Source: Chitinophagaceae bacterium (GTDB lineage Bacteria > Bacteroidota > Bacteroidia > Chitinophagales > Chitinophagaceae). From it: a stretch of DNA of 64,000 nt. Position 1 is the first letter of the stretch; every line of letters begins with the position of its first letter. The notes under the pieces were generated by a model. That model saw only the letters and a list, made by a program, of their open reading frames with translations. It was not told the DNA's origin and did not search any database. Of this stretch, positions 30,272 through 38,223 are shown one piece after another. The DNA is taken from positions 248,001 through 312,000 of the forward strand of contig CANGIY010000002.1 in the NCBI GenBank assembly GCA_947454235.1, in the 5' to 3' direction. Position numbers and translations under genes: made by a program.

Positions 30272-30290
30272 CATTTTTTCAAAATCATAG

Positions 30291-30327
30291 AAAAAGCCTT
30301 GGTAGTTGCGACTGTCAAGGCTTTTTT
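30291..30327 (+). terminator. Rho-independent terminator of the transaldolase gene
   Basis: Stem agccttg/caaggct, extended by A-T pairs, followed by six T. It is 20 bases after the stop codon. Confidence 0.85.
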
Positions 30328-30350
30328 GTTTCTAGTGTGGTAAGTTAAAA

Positions 30351-30555
30351 TCAAGATTTTCAGCATTACAGAATTTTCAAGATAGAAGTTTGATAGAACC
30401 ACTGGCGCGGGGAGTTAGCGAAGCGCCTTTTGCCTGAATCAAGATTTACAGAATTACAGAATTTTCAAGATAGAAGTTTGGTAGAATCTTACAAGTCCTT
30501 CCAAAAATCACAGTTTTCATTGAATCAGACAAAATCATAGTTCAAGACAACCCCA
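30351..30555. repeat. Intergenic repeat block with a 28-bp direct repeat
   Basis: Two identical 28-bp copies, attacagaattttcaagata plus gaagtttg, lie at 30365-30392 and 30453-30480. Between them is a partial copy (30401-30435) of the start of the 93-bp hairpin repeat (actggcgc ... ggagttagcg). The stretch 30505-30555 matches the tcatagtt-containing segment at 485-550. No gene is supported. Confidence 0.7.
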
Positions 30556-30559
30556 CCAA

Positions 30560-30600
30560 CAAAAAAGGCTTAGCGGTTTCAAACCTACTAAGCCTTTTCT
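30560..30600 (-). terminator. Terminator of the small T9SS protein gene
   Basis: Perfect 11-bp stem aaaaggcttag/ctaagcctttt with an inner ggttt/aaacc pair, followed by a T run on the minus strand. It is 27 bases beyond the stop at 30625. Confidence 0.85.
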
Positions 30601-30624
30601 TCAGCGTTATAAAACGCCAAAAAA

Positions 30625-31503
30625 TTATTCAACTATAAATTTTACAAATCCGGTGCTATTTTCTCCGCACAATTTAGCAATGTGCATGCCGGGTGTGAGA
30701 TTTTGATTCTCTAATATGTAGTTATTGAAACCAGTTTTGGTATCAATGTTTGTAACTGTCTCTTCCCTACCCAGCAGGTCGGTAACCACCAGTTTGTATT
30801 GTCCGGGGTCAATAATATTAAAATTAAAGCGCACTCTATCAGAAGTAGGTGAACCAATAACAGTGACAGGAATAGTTTCTTTCACCGCATCGTTAATACC
30901 CTCACCCCAAGGTGTCGTATAAACATTATCAATAGTCCATGTTCCGCCAACGCTGGTTGAAGACACGAATTTGAAAGCAACGTAAAGTGGAGTTGTTTTA
31001 AAAGCAGTCAAATCAATCCAGTGTGTTACCCATACAGCCGAATCACCTGAATTATCAATAACCGGTGCCGAAGAAGCTGTTCTGTCATCCCATTCAATAC
31101 CTATTGAATCAGGATTGCCATTGCGAACAAAATTGCTGGAAACCAACACACGCAATCTATTGGCAGCATGTTGATATTTCGCATCAAACCTAACGTAAAC
31201 AGTACCGGGATATCCAACCAAATTAAGTTGAGGCGTAAATAACCACGCAGTATCTAAATAGTTCCTTCCATCATGAAAGCTGGAAACCTCCATGCCTGTT
31301 GTTCCGAAACGCCCCTCGTTGGGTGCGCAATACCAACCCAAAGAACCTATTGGCTCAATGTTGTTGTATTCCGACCAGTTGGTTGGGTATGCGTAGCCTA
31401 TTGTAGTGCATGTTGACTCAAATTGCTCAGTCAATGTAGTCACTTGAGCTGATGCACTACCGCCAACCACTACAGCAAGTAAAAATGTAAAAGCAAATTT
31501 CAT
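30625..31503 (-). CDS. Secreted choice-of-anchor J-like protein with T9SS sorting domain (292 aa)
   Basis: After a signal peptide (MKFAFTFLLAVVVGGSASAQ) comes a ~170-residue beta-sandwich resembling the cleaved-adhesin/choice-of-anchor J family: LTEQFESTCTTIGYAYP at the start, AWLFTPQLNLVGYPGTVYV in the middle and GGTWTIDNVYTTPWG at the end. The last ~80 residues are a T9SS type A-like domain (VIGSPTSDRVRFNFNI ... LTPGMHIAKL). In that domain the usual PNP is replaced by a less typical motif. The product should be surface-exposed or released. It is divergent from the sigma factor gene, sharing a 167-bp intergenic region, with a terminator just downstream. Confidence 0.85.
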   Translation of the reverse strand: MKFAFTFLLAVVVGGSASAQVTTLTEQFESTCTTIGYAYPTNWSEYNNIEPIGSLGWYCAPNEGRFGTTGMEVSSFHDGRNYLDTAWLFTPQLNLVGYPGTVYVRFDAKYQHAANRLRVLVSSNFVRNGNPDSIGIEWDDRTASSAPVIDNSGDSAVWVTHWIDLTAFKTTPLYVAFKFVSSTSVGGTWTIDNVYTTPWGEGINDAVKETIPVTVIGSPTSDRVRFNFNIIDPGQYKLVVTDLLGREETVTNIDTKTGFNNYILENQNLTPGMHIAKLCGENSTGFVKFIVE

Positions 31504-31559
31504 GGACAGCAGCTAAATATTTTAATATCAATCAATATATTAGTGGCGTACAAAAGTGG

Positions 31560-31567
31560 TATCTTTG
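31560..31567 (+). promoter_or_regulatory. -7 promoter element TATCTTTG upstream of the sigma factor operon
   Basis: Exact TAnnTTTG match about 100 bases before the sigma gene. No obvious -33 TTG is present. If the sigma factor autoregulates, a second promoter may exist nearby. Confidence 0.5.
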
Positions 31568-31670
31568 TAACATCCCACATCACTATTTGACGAGTACAAA
31601 ACACAAAATGTTAGAAAAGAAAAAAAATTTTTTTTGACTCTAACATTTTGAACTCACTGTGCGTCAATAG

Positions 31671-32315
31671 TTGAGAGGTTTACTCTACTTTGTTAAAGGT
31701 AATCATTTTTTTGAACAATTGACAGAATCGTTGGACATAAGAAAGTTCATATCTTACTCAGATAGCAACGCATCAAAAGATGGTGAGTTGCATCTATTGA
31801 TTAAGGACTGCCTTGCCAACTCACGCACCGCTCAAAAGAAACTGTACGAGAAATATTCACCCGCTGCATACGGCACCATTAAGCGCTATATGTTCAATGA
31901 CGAGAACGCAGCAATGGAAATTCTCAACGATTCGTTTTACAAGGTTTTTACAAAACTGGGGCAGTACACTTTCCAGGGCGCATTTGAAGGTTGGATTAGG
32001 AGAATTGTCGTAAACACCATTACCGACTACCTGAGGAAGAACATTAAAGATGCACCACACATTAAAGAAGTGCAGCCCGATGACGGTTTTGTGGAAAATG
32101 ACACTGTAGGCAACCTCAACTATAAAGAATTGATGCAGTTGGTACAGTCATTACCCGAAGGGCAATTAGCTGTATTCAACTTATTCGTGTTTGAAAATTA
32201 TTCGCATAAAGAAATAGGAACCTTACTCAATATCACGGAAAATAACAGCAGATGGTATCTCAACGATGCCAGAAGGAGACTTAAAGAAAAAATAAACAGC
32301 ATGTCCAAACACTAA
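31671..32315 (+). CDS. ECF-type RNA polymerase sigma factor (up to 214 aa)
   Basis: Region 2 is recognisable from LIKDCLANSRTAQKKLYEKY through the -10 recognition helix (AMEILNDSFYKVFTKL ... FEGWIRRIVVNTITDYLRK). Region 4 runs from LMQLVQSLPEGQLAVFNLFV through the helix-turn-helix HKEIGTLLNITENNSRWYLN. It directs RNA polymerase to a set of promoters, presumably under control of the next gene, which starts 8 bp downstream. The start is uncertain: an in-frame stop directly precedes TTG 31671, and no in-frame ATG exists before region 2. The candidates are TTG at 31671, 31719 or 31731, or another rare codon. Confidence 0.9.
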   Translation: MRGLLYFVKGNHFFEQLTESLDIRKFISYSDSNASKDGELHLLIKDCLANSRTAQKKLYEKYSPAAYGTIKRYMFNDENAAMEILNDSFYKVFTKLGQYTFQGAFEGWIRRIVVNTITDYLRKNIKDAPHIKEVQPDDGFVENDTVGNLNYKELMQLVQSLPEGQLAVFNLFVFENYSHKEIGTLLNITENNSRWYLNDARRRLKEKINSMSKH

Positions 32316-32323
32316 GAAAAACA

Positions 32324-35300
32324 ATGGGAGACAATTTAAAACATATTGATAACGTATTCAGGGAAGGGCTGGGTGACTACACCGAGCTTCCACCTCCTGC
32401 CGTATGGGAGGCCCTGGAAAAAAGGCTTGACGACGACAAGCGAAAGGGCGGGTTCTTGTTCCGCAAAAGCTGGGTGCTCCTGCTTTTACTTGCATTTATT
32501 ACTACCACAGGCGGGGTAACTTACTTCCGCATGCACAATAGCGGTAATGCAAGCCTTGCAAACAACACCAACGAAAATACAACTACCAAAGGCATTGCTG
32601 AAAATACGGACCATCAGAATGCAACACCTGAAACTTCTACTTCAACAGTTCAACAACCTGTTGCTCAAAACAAAACATCAGTAAAACAACCTGCAAATAC
32701 CGGCGCCTCCCATAGCCGCGTTCACCATGTTGCTACTTCGCATAACGCTATCAAACATGCTGCAAATACCCACTCAGAAACTGTAAAAGCAACTGAGCCA
32801 AACTCCCAAAATTACAACGCCTCTGCTGTTGAAGAAAAAACTGTAACTCCTATCGCTGCATCTTCTGAAACCCCTACCAATTACAAACAACCTGAATTGC
32901 TTTCTGACCCTACCGATGGCGAAACAGTTGTTGCTACAAAGAAAAATCAAGAGAAAGCAACAAAACACCCAATTCAGACAAATAGATATGCAATTGTAGA
33001 ACGTTCAGGAGCTAACAAACCTGCTGCACACCGTTCAAGAACCAATGGTTCAAAACATGTAAAGGCTACAAAAACTGCAATTGCTAAAGCCAACAATATC
33101 AATTTCAACCCTAACATTCCGGTTGAAGAAAGAAAGAAAAACGCAACCCAATCGGCAGCCAACAATACCAATGTTGCTTCAACTAAAAAAACTGAAACAC
33201 CTAAGCCTACTACCAATAAAACTAGTGGAACACGAACGGCGACAACGGTATTAGCATCTAACAGTACGAGTGCATCAGGTAATAAAAAACCTGTTGCAGC
33301 AACCGGCAAACCGGAAACTACTGCAAAAGCAACTGTAGTTGATACAAAAACTACTACTACAGAACCAGCGCAGGCAATTGCTTCTAGCTCAACAAACAAT
33401 ACTTCTAGTCCGGTAAACGCAGCCGGTGCGCCAAAAAGTACAAGGCACCCACGCAATAGAAAACCGGTAATAGCAACTGCTTCAACTAGTACGACAACAT
33501 CAGCATCATCTAGCGTAGAAAATTCAAACAACCCTACACAAATTGGTGCAACTAAAACTATAGGGCAGCAAGAAGCTCCTAATGTTGCTACTGCGCCAAC
33601 ACATGCTAAATCTGGTGCTAAACACACTGGCGTCGCATCGACAAACGGAGGCACAAAAACCACTGTTGCTGCAATTGCAAATTCTGTAGCTACCAATAAC
33701 CAAAAAGGCACTACTACCCACCAATCAACCGCTGCAAAAGCCACTAACACAACCTCTACTGTTGGGAAAGGTGATGCGATTGCTTCAACAAAACATGTGG
33801 GTATTAAAACAAATACTACATCTAACAAAAGTGGAATTTCAACTAAAACAGTTGCGGCTACTTCTAATTCTGTTGCAGCGAGCAATAAAGTAGAAAATAC
33901 TTCAAACGCCATTTCTAAAACAAAAGCTACAAATACCCCTACCAACCGCGCCCTTGCGTTAAACAGTGCGCCTTCAAAAAACAATGCTTCGGCTCCAAAA
34001 AAAGCAGAAAGTACACAATCAAAAGAAGCAAAAGAAGTGGCTACAAATCAGCCAAAATCTGCTAAAAGCGATACAAAAATTGCTGTAGCTGCTTTCAAAG
34101 GCAACACAACCAATACAATCAAAAAGGCTTCCCTTTCTTCTGTAACAAAATCAACTGTTGCCACAGAAACAGGAACACCTAAAACAGCTTCAAGCATTAA
34201 AAAGCCATCACAACAAAGCGCAAAAACTATTGACAAAAATAAGGGTATCGCAGCTACTGCGGCTTCGCCAAAACCAGTAAAAGCAACTGGCATTTCAAGC
34301 CGTCGCAGAAAACACAATCAGCCAGCCGCTGGTTCAAAAGTAGCAGAACAAACTGCTACCGATGTTGCCATCAATGCACAAAAAAATAAACCTTCTAAAA
34401 CAACTAACAAACAAACTTCAGGAACAGGAAATGCTTCAACAGCACCTACTACCAACACCAATGTATTTGCTAGCAAAACAGGAGCATCAAGCACTCCAAT
34501 AGCTACAACAGCAACAAATCCGGTAACACCAAACGCAAGTACCACTGCTAAAGCTGACCCATTGAAACCAATGGAGACTTTCAAAAAAATAGATACAGTC
34601 GCTAAATCTGCTACTGCACAACAAACTCCTGCTGTTGCAACAACCGACTCAAGTAAGAAGAAACCTAAATTCCACCTCAACCTTGGCAATAACAATACAG
34701 TGGGCGTGAAGGTTGGTTTTGAAAGTGGCTTTAGCGCAACTGCTGCTAACAAAATGGTGTTCTCTCCGTTTATCGAACATTTATTCAATGATAAGTTCTC
34801 GGTTATGTTCCAGCCTGCAATAAAATCTTCGCGGTTTGGCACACAACACCTTTCCGGTAGTCAAAGTTTCTATGGCACCGATAAAGGCGTTATTGATACA
34901 TCTAATGTTTACATTTTGTTGGTTCCAAACTCCAATGGCGGCATGGATACTTACAATCGTGTGAACTACATCTGTACTCAAAGCCACGACAGTATCTCAA
35001 AAACTTACGCTATTGGCGGTCAATACTGGGAGTATGAATTCCCGATTATGGTGAAATACAAAGTGCACAAAAATCTCTCAATTCTGGGCGGTGTAAGTAT
35101 CAACTATAGTAAATACCTCGCTATTCAGGAATTGACTTATAACTCAGCATGGACACCAGAAACGAAGAGTACAATGGTGGTATTCCAAAAAGGTGCTGCA
35201 ATACCTCCAATGCCGGTTGCCTGGAATAAATTGTTCAACTACGGCAATAATCCTATTACTGGCTACCAAGGTCCTTTGTATCGCAACAAAGAAGGAGCTT

Positions 35301-35476
35301 CTATGAGGTATGGTATTACTTTAGGTGCCAGCTACGAATACAAAAGCAAGTATCTGTTTGACATATCAATGCAGCAGTCTTTCACCGACAAAAACGTTTT
35401 GGGTGGTGTAGACGTTAATAAGCCTTTCAGCAGCACCTATTTCAGGGTATCGCTGGGGTACAAATTGTTCCAGTAA
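32324..35476 (+). CDS. Putative dual-membrane-spanning anti-sigma factor with C-terminal outer-membrane barrel (1050 aa)
   Basis: Three parts are visible. Residues 1-48 are a charged, probably cytosolic segment (HIDNVFREGLGDYTELPPPA, VWEALEKRLDDDKRK). Residues ~49-67 are a single membrane helix (WVLLLLLAFITTTGG). Residues ~70-782 are a low-complexity linker of Thr, Ala, Asn, Lys and Ser. Residues ~783-1050 form a beta-barrel-like domain (FHLNLGNNNTVGVKVGFESG ... YFRVSLGYKLFQ) of the outer-membrane beta-barrel type. There is no cleavable signal peptide. The parsimonious reading is one chain anchored in the inner membrane, crossing the periplasm and ending in the outer membrane, with its N-terminus able to bind the ECF sigma factor encoded 8 bp upstream. 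This matches the concept of dual membrane-spanning anti-sigma factors described in Bacteroides. An alternative is a barrel protein with an unusual uncleaved signal anchor. Confidence 0.75.
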   Translation: MGDNLKHIDNVFREGLGDYTELPPPAVWEALEKRLDDDKRKGGFLFRKSWVLLLLLAFITTTGGVTYFRMHNSGNASLANNTNENTTTKGIAENTDHQNATPETSTSTVQQPVAQNKTSVKQPANTGASHSRVHHVATSHNAIKHAANTHSETVKATEPNSQNYNASAVEEKTVTPIAASSETPTNYKQPELLSDPTDGETVVATKKNQEKATKHPIQTNRYAIVERSGANKPAAHRSRTNGSKHVKATKTAIAKANNINFNPNIPVEERKKNATQSAANNTNVASTKKTETPKPTTNKTSGTRTATTVLASNSTSASGNKKPVAATGKPETTAKATVVDTKTTTTEPAQAIASSSTNNTSSPVNAAGAPKSTRHPRNRKPVIATASTSTTTSASSSVENSNNPTQIGATKTIGQQEAPNVATAPTHAKSGAKHTGVASTNGGTKTTVAAIANSVATNNQKGTTTHQSTAAKATNTTSTVGKGDAIASTKHVGIKTNTTSNKSGISTKTVAATSNSVAASNKVENTSNAISKTKATNTPTNRALALNSAPSKNNASAPKKAESTQSKEAKEVATNQPKSAKSDTKIAVAAFKGNTTNTIKKASLSSVTKSTVATETGTPKTASSIKKPSQQSAKTIDKNKGIAATAASPKPVKATGISSRRRKHNQPAAGSKVAEQTATDVAINAQKNKPSKTTNKQTSGTGNASTAPTTNTNVFASKTGASSTPIATTATNPVTPNASTTAKADPLKPMETFKKIDTVAKSATAQQTPAVATTDSSKKKPKFHLNLGNNNTVGVKVGFESGFSATAANKMVFSPFIEHLFNDKFSVMFQPAIKSSRFGTQHLSGSQSFYGTDKGVIDTSNVYILLVPNSNGGMDTYNRVNYICTQSHDSISKTYAIGGQYWEYEFPIMVKYKVHKNLSILGGVSINYSKYLAIQELTYNSAWTPETKSTMVVFQKGAAIPPMPVAWNKLFNYGNNPITGYQGPLYRNKEGASMRYGITLGASYEYKSKYLFDISMQQSFTDKNVLGGVDVNKPFSSTYFRVSLGYKLFQ

Positions 35477-35481
35477 AAACT

Positions 35482-36156
35482 TTAGAAAACATAAAGAAAA
35501 CGGGCGGTGACCACATTATTGTGTTCATCGCCTATTTCGTTAAAAGAACCGTAAGGAATGCGTGTTATTGGTCTAATCGTAGTAAATGAATACTGATACC
35601 GCATGTTGATAAACAAGTTCATGTACAGTTTTTTAGTTACCCCCACGAACCAGTCGACATCTACCTTTTCAAATCGGTTCCGATCTTCGTCAATATATAC
35701 CGGGTAATCAGCAGCCATTGATTCGTATGTTCTTACAAGATATGCCGCCGAAAGCCCTGCTTCTAGGTCATACTTATCCAATACTATATAATGAAAAGCC
35801 ACAGGTACTTCCACGTAATTGAGCCTGAGCAGGTAAGTAAGAAAGTAAGTACCCACAGTTACCGAATTAGCTGTGGTAACTGCATTACTCCCCTTTTGGG
35901 TATATAGCAACTCCATACTCGCACCTATTTTATCAGAGAAATGAGCATAGCTAAAAAGCCCAGCTTGCAACCCTAATTTGTGGTAACCCGCATAGCTATC
36001 GCCATCAACCTGAGTGAAATTAGCACCAATTGCAAGCCCGCCGTCAAAGGTCTTGCGATCTCTGTTCCCAATTTGGTACATGTTTGTTTGCGCACACACC
36101 AATCCCGTCGATAGTGCACAGCCAATTGCAAAAAATGATGTCTTGAAAAATCTCAC
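35482..36156 (-). CDS. Outer-membrane beta-barrel (porin-family) protein (224 aa)
   Basis: A signal peptide (MRFFKTSFFAIGCALSTGLVCAQ) is followed by alternating aromatic/hydrophobic strands typical of the small PorT/OmpA-like barrels of Bacteroidota: GGLAIGANFTQVDGD, KLGLQAGLFSYAHF, GASMELLYTQKGS, LSAAYLVRTYES, and a C-terminal VVTARFLYVF ending in Phe. It probably sits in the outer membrane; no substrate can be read. It converges on the sigma/anti-sigma operon with only 5 bp between the stops, so the two transcripts may overlap. Whether it is functionally tied to that operon is unknown. Confidence 0.8.
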   Translation of the reverse strand: MRFFKTSFFAIGCALSTGLVCAQTNMYQIGNRDRKTFDGGLAIGANFTQVDGDSYAGYHKLGLQAGLFSYAHFSDKIGASMELLYTQKGSNAVTTANSVTVGTYFLTYLLRLNYVEVPVAFHYIVLDKYDLEAGLSAAYLVRTYESMAADYPVYIDEDRNRFEKVDVDWFVGVTKKLYMNLFINMRYQYSFTTIRPITRIPYGSFNEIGDEHNNVVTARFLYVF

Positions 36157-36204
36157 GCTATCAAAACAACGATAAAAACATGAAAAAATTTTGCCTCCTT
36201 GTAA

Positions 36205-36228
36205 AACTGCAACATAAGCCTTGCAGTT
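36205..36228 (-). terminator. Weak terminator candidate after the CoA-binding protein gene
   Basis: An 8-bp inverted repeat aactgcaa/ttgcagtt with an 8-base loop lies 11 bases past the stop at 36239. The T run after it is short, so termination is uncertain. Confidence 0.4.
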
Positions 36229-36238
36229 GCAGCAAAAA

Positions 36239-36601
36239 CTAGTACTGCCTAGTGCTTAGCATCACTAGTGTGCAGGCTTCAATGCAACTTATACCATTTT
36301 GAGAAGCAAGCAGTTCCAATTCCTCATTTTCAGTACCAGGATTAAAAATGATTCTACGAGGGTGAAGCGAAATAATATAATCGTAGTAAGGGCGTTGGTT
36401 CAGTGGATTCAGATAAAGCGTAACAGTATCAACTTCGTCGGTGGCTATGTTGTTTTTCACAATTGGTACCTGCCCAACTGCTCCTTCCTTGTTGCCAATC
36501 GCCAGTACTTCATGGCTGTATAGCCCCAACTTTTTAATTGCCAAATTGCTATAACGAGCCGGGTTTTCAGACGCACCAAGTACCAACGTTTTGTTCTTCA
36601 T
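36239..36601 (-). CDS. CoA-binding domain protein, Rossmann fold (120 aa)
   Basis: The whole protein is one CoA_binding_2-type Rossmann domain: TLVLGASENPARYSNLAIKK with the nucleotide-binding loop, then VLAIGNKEGAVGQVPI, VDTVTLYLNPLNQ and the C-terminal IIFNPGTENEELELLA ... CIEACTLVML. Such stand-alone proteins bind CoA or a nucleotide; the biological role is not established. It begins 13 bp after the stop of the Fe-S protein gene and is probably co-transcribed with it. Confidence 0.85.
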   Translation of the reverse strand: MKNKTLVLGASENPARYSNLAIKKLGLYSHEVLAIGNKEGAVGQVPIVKNNIATDEVDTVTLYLNPLNQRPYYDYIISLHPRRIIFNPGTENEELELLASQNGISCIEACTLVMLSTRQY

Positions 36602-36614
36602 ACCTACTAATTAT

Positions 36615-37391
36615 TTAAATAGACAATGCGATCATCTCAGCAATATCCATCACTTTAACCTGATCTTCTTTCTCTTTATTCTTGATACCGTCGGTGAGCA
36701 TTGTTGTACAGAACGGACAGTTGGCTGCAACCACAGTTGCACCTGTTTCCAGCGCTTGCTCTGCCCTATCAAAGTTCACGCGGTTCGTGCCTTTTTCTTC
36801 TTCCTTAAACATTTGCGCTCCGCCTGCACCGCAACACATACCGTTGGTACGGCATTTCTTCATTTCTACCAGTTCAGCATCCAATAGCTGAAGCACTTCA
36901 CGAGGTGCTTCATAGATATTATTACCACGACCAAGGTAGCAGCTATCGTGATAAGTTATTTTTTTACCCTTGAACGCACCACCATCTTTGAGTTTAATTT
37001 TTCCCTCATTAATCATTTGTTGAAGGAAAGTGGTGTGGTGAATCACTTCATAATTACCACCCAATGCAGGATATTCATTTTTTAAAACATTGAAACAATG
37101 CGGACAAGCTGTTACAATTTTCTTCACTCCATAGGCATTCATCAGGCTGATGTTGTTATATGCCATCATCTGGAACAAAAACTCGTTACCTGCCCTGCGT
37201 GCAGGGTCGCCTGTACATGTTTCTTCTTTACCTAAAATGGCAAATGACACATTAAGCTTATTCAGGATTTCGGCAAATGCACGCGTCACTTTTTGGGCGC
37301 GTTGGTCAAAACTACCTGCGCATCCTACCCAAAACAAAACTTCCGGACTAGTACCTTCTGCGGCAAACTCCGCCATTGTCTTTACTTGCAT
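36615..37391 (-). CDS. (Fe-S)-binding protein with two cysteine-rich CCG domains (258 aa)
   Basis: The two CCG domains (heterodisulfide reductase B/LldE/GlpC type) are visible. The first runs from VLFWVGCAGSFDQRA through CTGDPARRAG to ACPHCFNVL. The second runs from TYHDSCYLGRGN through GMCCGAGGAQM to ANCPFCTTML. These cysteines bind an iron-sulfur cluster and transfer electrons or reduce disulfides, usually together with a larger ferredoxin-type partner. That partner is not encoded next to this gene. It is cytoplasmic, with no membrane segments. It heads a two-gene unit with the CoA-binding protein. Confidence 0.88.
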   Translation of the reverse strand: MQVKTMAEFAAEGTSPEVLFWVGCAGSFDQRAQKVTRAFAEILNKLNVSFAILGKEETCTGDPARRAGNEFLFQMMAYNNISLMNAYGVKKIVTACPHCFNVLKNEYPALGGNYEVIHHTTFLQQMINEGKIKLKDGGAFKGKKITYHDSCYLGRGNNIYEAPREVLQLLDAELVEMKKCRTNGMCCGAGGAQMFKEEEKGTNRVNFDRAEQALETGATVVAANCPFCTTMLTDGIKNKEKEDQVKVMDIAEMIALSI

Positions 37392-37470
37392 AATCGGCTA
37401 TTGGAAAGTAAAAGTACATATTTGCACCTGAACGAAAAAACGCAGATTCCTTGATTGGTATGTTGTGTGA

Positions 37471-37501
37471 ACAAAAAAAGGCGTAGGTTGACCCTACGCC
37501 C
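37471..37501 (-). terminator. Terminator of the yceI gene
   Basis: Perfect 8-bp stem ggcgtagg/cctacgcc with a 5-base loop, followed by seven T on the minus strand. It is 27 bases after the stop at 37528. Confidence 0.85.
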
Positions 37502-37527
37502 TTATAAATTGATAAAAATGAAATCAA

Positions 37528-38106
37528 TTAGTCTTTAGTGAACTCAGCGTTAGCTACAATTTCAACTTCTTCACCAAGCATAGCACCACCTGCGCCACCA
37601 ACGTTGAAATCAGTACGCTTGATTTTACCAGTAATTTTGAAACCGGCAGTTTCTTTCTTAGTGTAAGGGTTAGTACCTGTTTTAGCAACTGCATTCAATG
37701 TAACGGTTTTCTTAACACCGTGCATTGTAAGTTCACCGGTTACAGTGTAGTTATCGCCTTTACCTTTTTTGAAAGATGTGCTTTTAAAAGTGATTTTCGG
37801 ATATTTCTCAGCATCAAAGAAATCACCTGTTTTCAAATGCGCATCGCGTTTTTCATTGTCAGTATTTACACTCGCAACATCAGCAGTCATTTCAACTGAA
37901 GCGTTAGCAAAATCTTTACCGTTTGTATTGATTGAAGCATCAAAGTTTTTGAAGCTACCGTCAACGTCAGAAACCATCATGTGCGTGATGGTGAAACCCA
38001 ATTTAGCATGAGCTTTGTCTAAAGACCATTTTGCAGCTTGCGCGTTAGCGTTCATACCAGAAAGCAATGCAGCAGCCAACGAAGCGATTACCGTAATTTT
38101 TTTCAT
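37528..38106 (-). CDS. YceI family protein, secreted (192 aa)
   Basis: The ATG at 38106 starts a signal peptide (MKKITVIASLAAALLSG ... ANAQ); the longer frame upstream crosses the promoter region and is not used. The mature part shows the YceI/lipocalin-like fold: AKWSLDKAHAKLGFTITHMM, the DVDGSFKNFDASI segment, DAEKYPKITFKSTSF and YTVTGELTMHGVKKTVT. Family members bind polyisoprenoids or other lipophilic ligands in the periplasm; the ligand here is unknown. It is divergent from the HxlR regulator and shares an operator with it (38162-38202). A -7 element TACTTTTG lies at 38148-38155. Confidence 0.92.
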   Translation of the reverse strand: MKKITVIASLAAALLSGMNANAQAAKWSLDKAHAKLGFTITHMMVSDVDGSFKNFDASINTNGKDFANASVEMTADVASVNTDNEKRDAHLKTGDFFDAEKYPKITFKSTSFKKGKGDNYTVTGELTMHGVKKTVTLNAVAKTGTNPYTKKETAGFKITGKIKRTDFNVGGAGGAMLGEEVEIVANAEFTKD

Positions 38107-38147
38107 TGTAGTTTTATTTTTTAAAAAATCTATTTTGTTGTACAGGG

Positions 38148-38155
38148 CAAAAGTA
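38148..38155 (-). promoter_or_regulatory. -7 promoter element TACTTTTG for yceI
   Basis: Minus-strand TAnnTTTG match with a TTG at 38171-38173 as a possible -33 element (15-base gap). The -33 region lies within the left arm of the inverted repeat at 38162-38202. Confidence 0.65.
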
Positions 38156-38161
38156 CATAAC

Positions 38162-38202
38162 TTTGCTATACAAAAGATACCACTATACTTTTGTATAGCA
38201 AA
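38162..38202. promoter_or_regulatory. Operator: 15-bp perfect inverted repeat between yceI and the HxlR regulator gene
   Basis: The left arm tttgctatacaaaag (38162-38176) and right arm cttttgtatagcaaa (38188-38202) are exact reverse complements, with an 11-base spacer. The right arm covers the -7 element of the regulator's promoter and the left arm covers the -33 of the yceI promoter. It is the obvious binding site for the adjacent HxlR-type repressor. Confidence 0.8.
38186..38193 (+). promoter_or_regulatory. -7 promoter element TACTTTTG for the HxlR regulator gene
   Basis: TAnnTTTG match with TTG at 38163-38165 as -33 (20-base gap) and the ATG 31 bases downstream. It overlaps the right arm of the operator. 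Confidence 0.65.
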
Positions 38203-38223
38203 AACAGCGTAAAAAACTATAGA

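Noticed and set aside
32974-34842. Long minus-strand frames (336, 174, 89 aa) opposite the low-complexity linker
   Set aside because: Valine/alanine-rich nonsense arising from the repetitive A/C-rich coding strand of the linker; no homology-like pattern.
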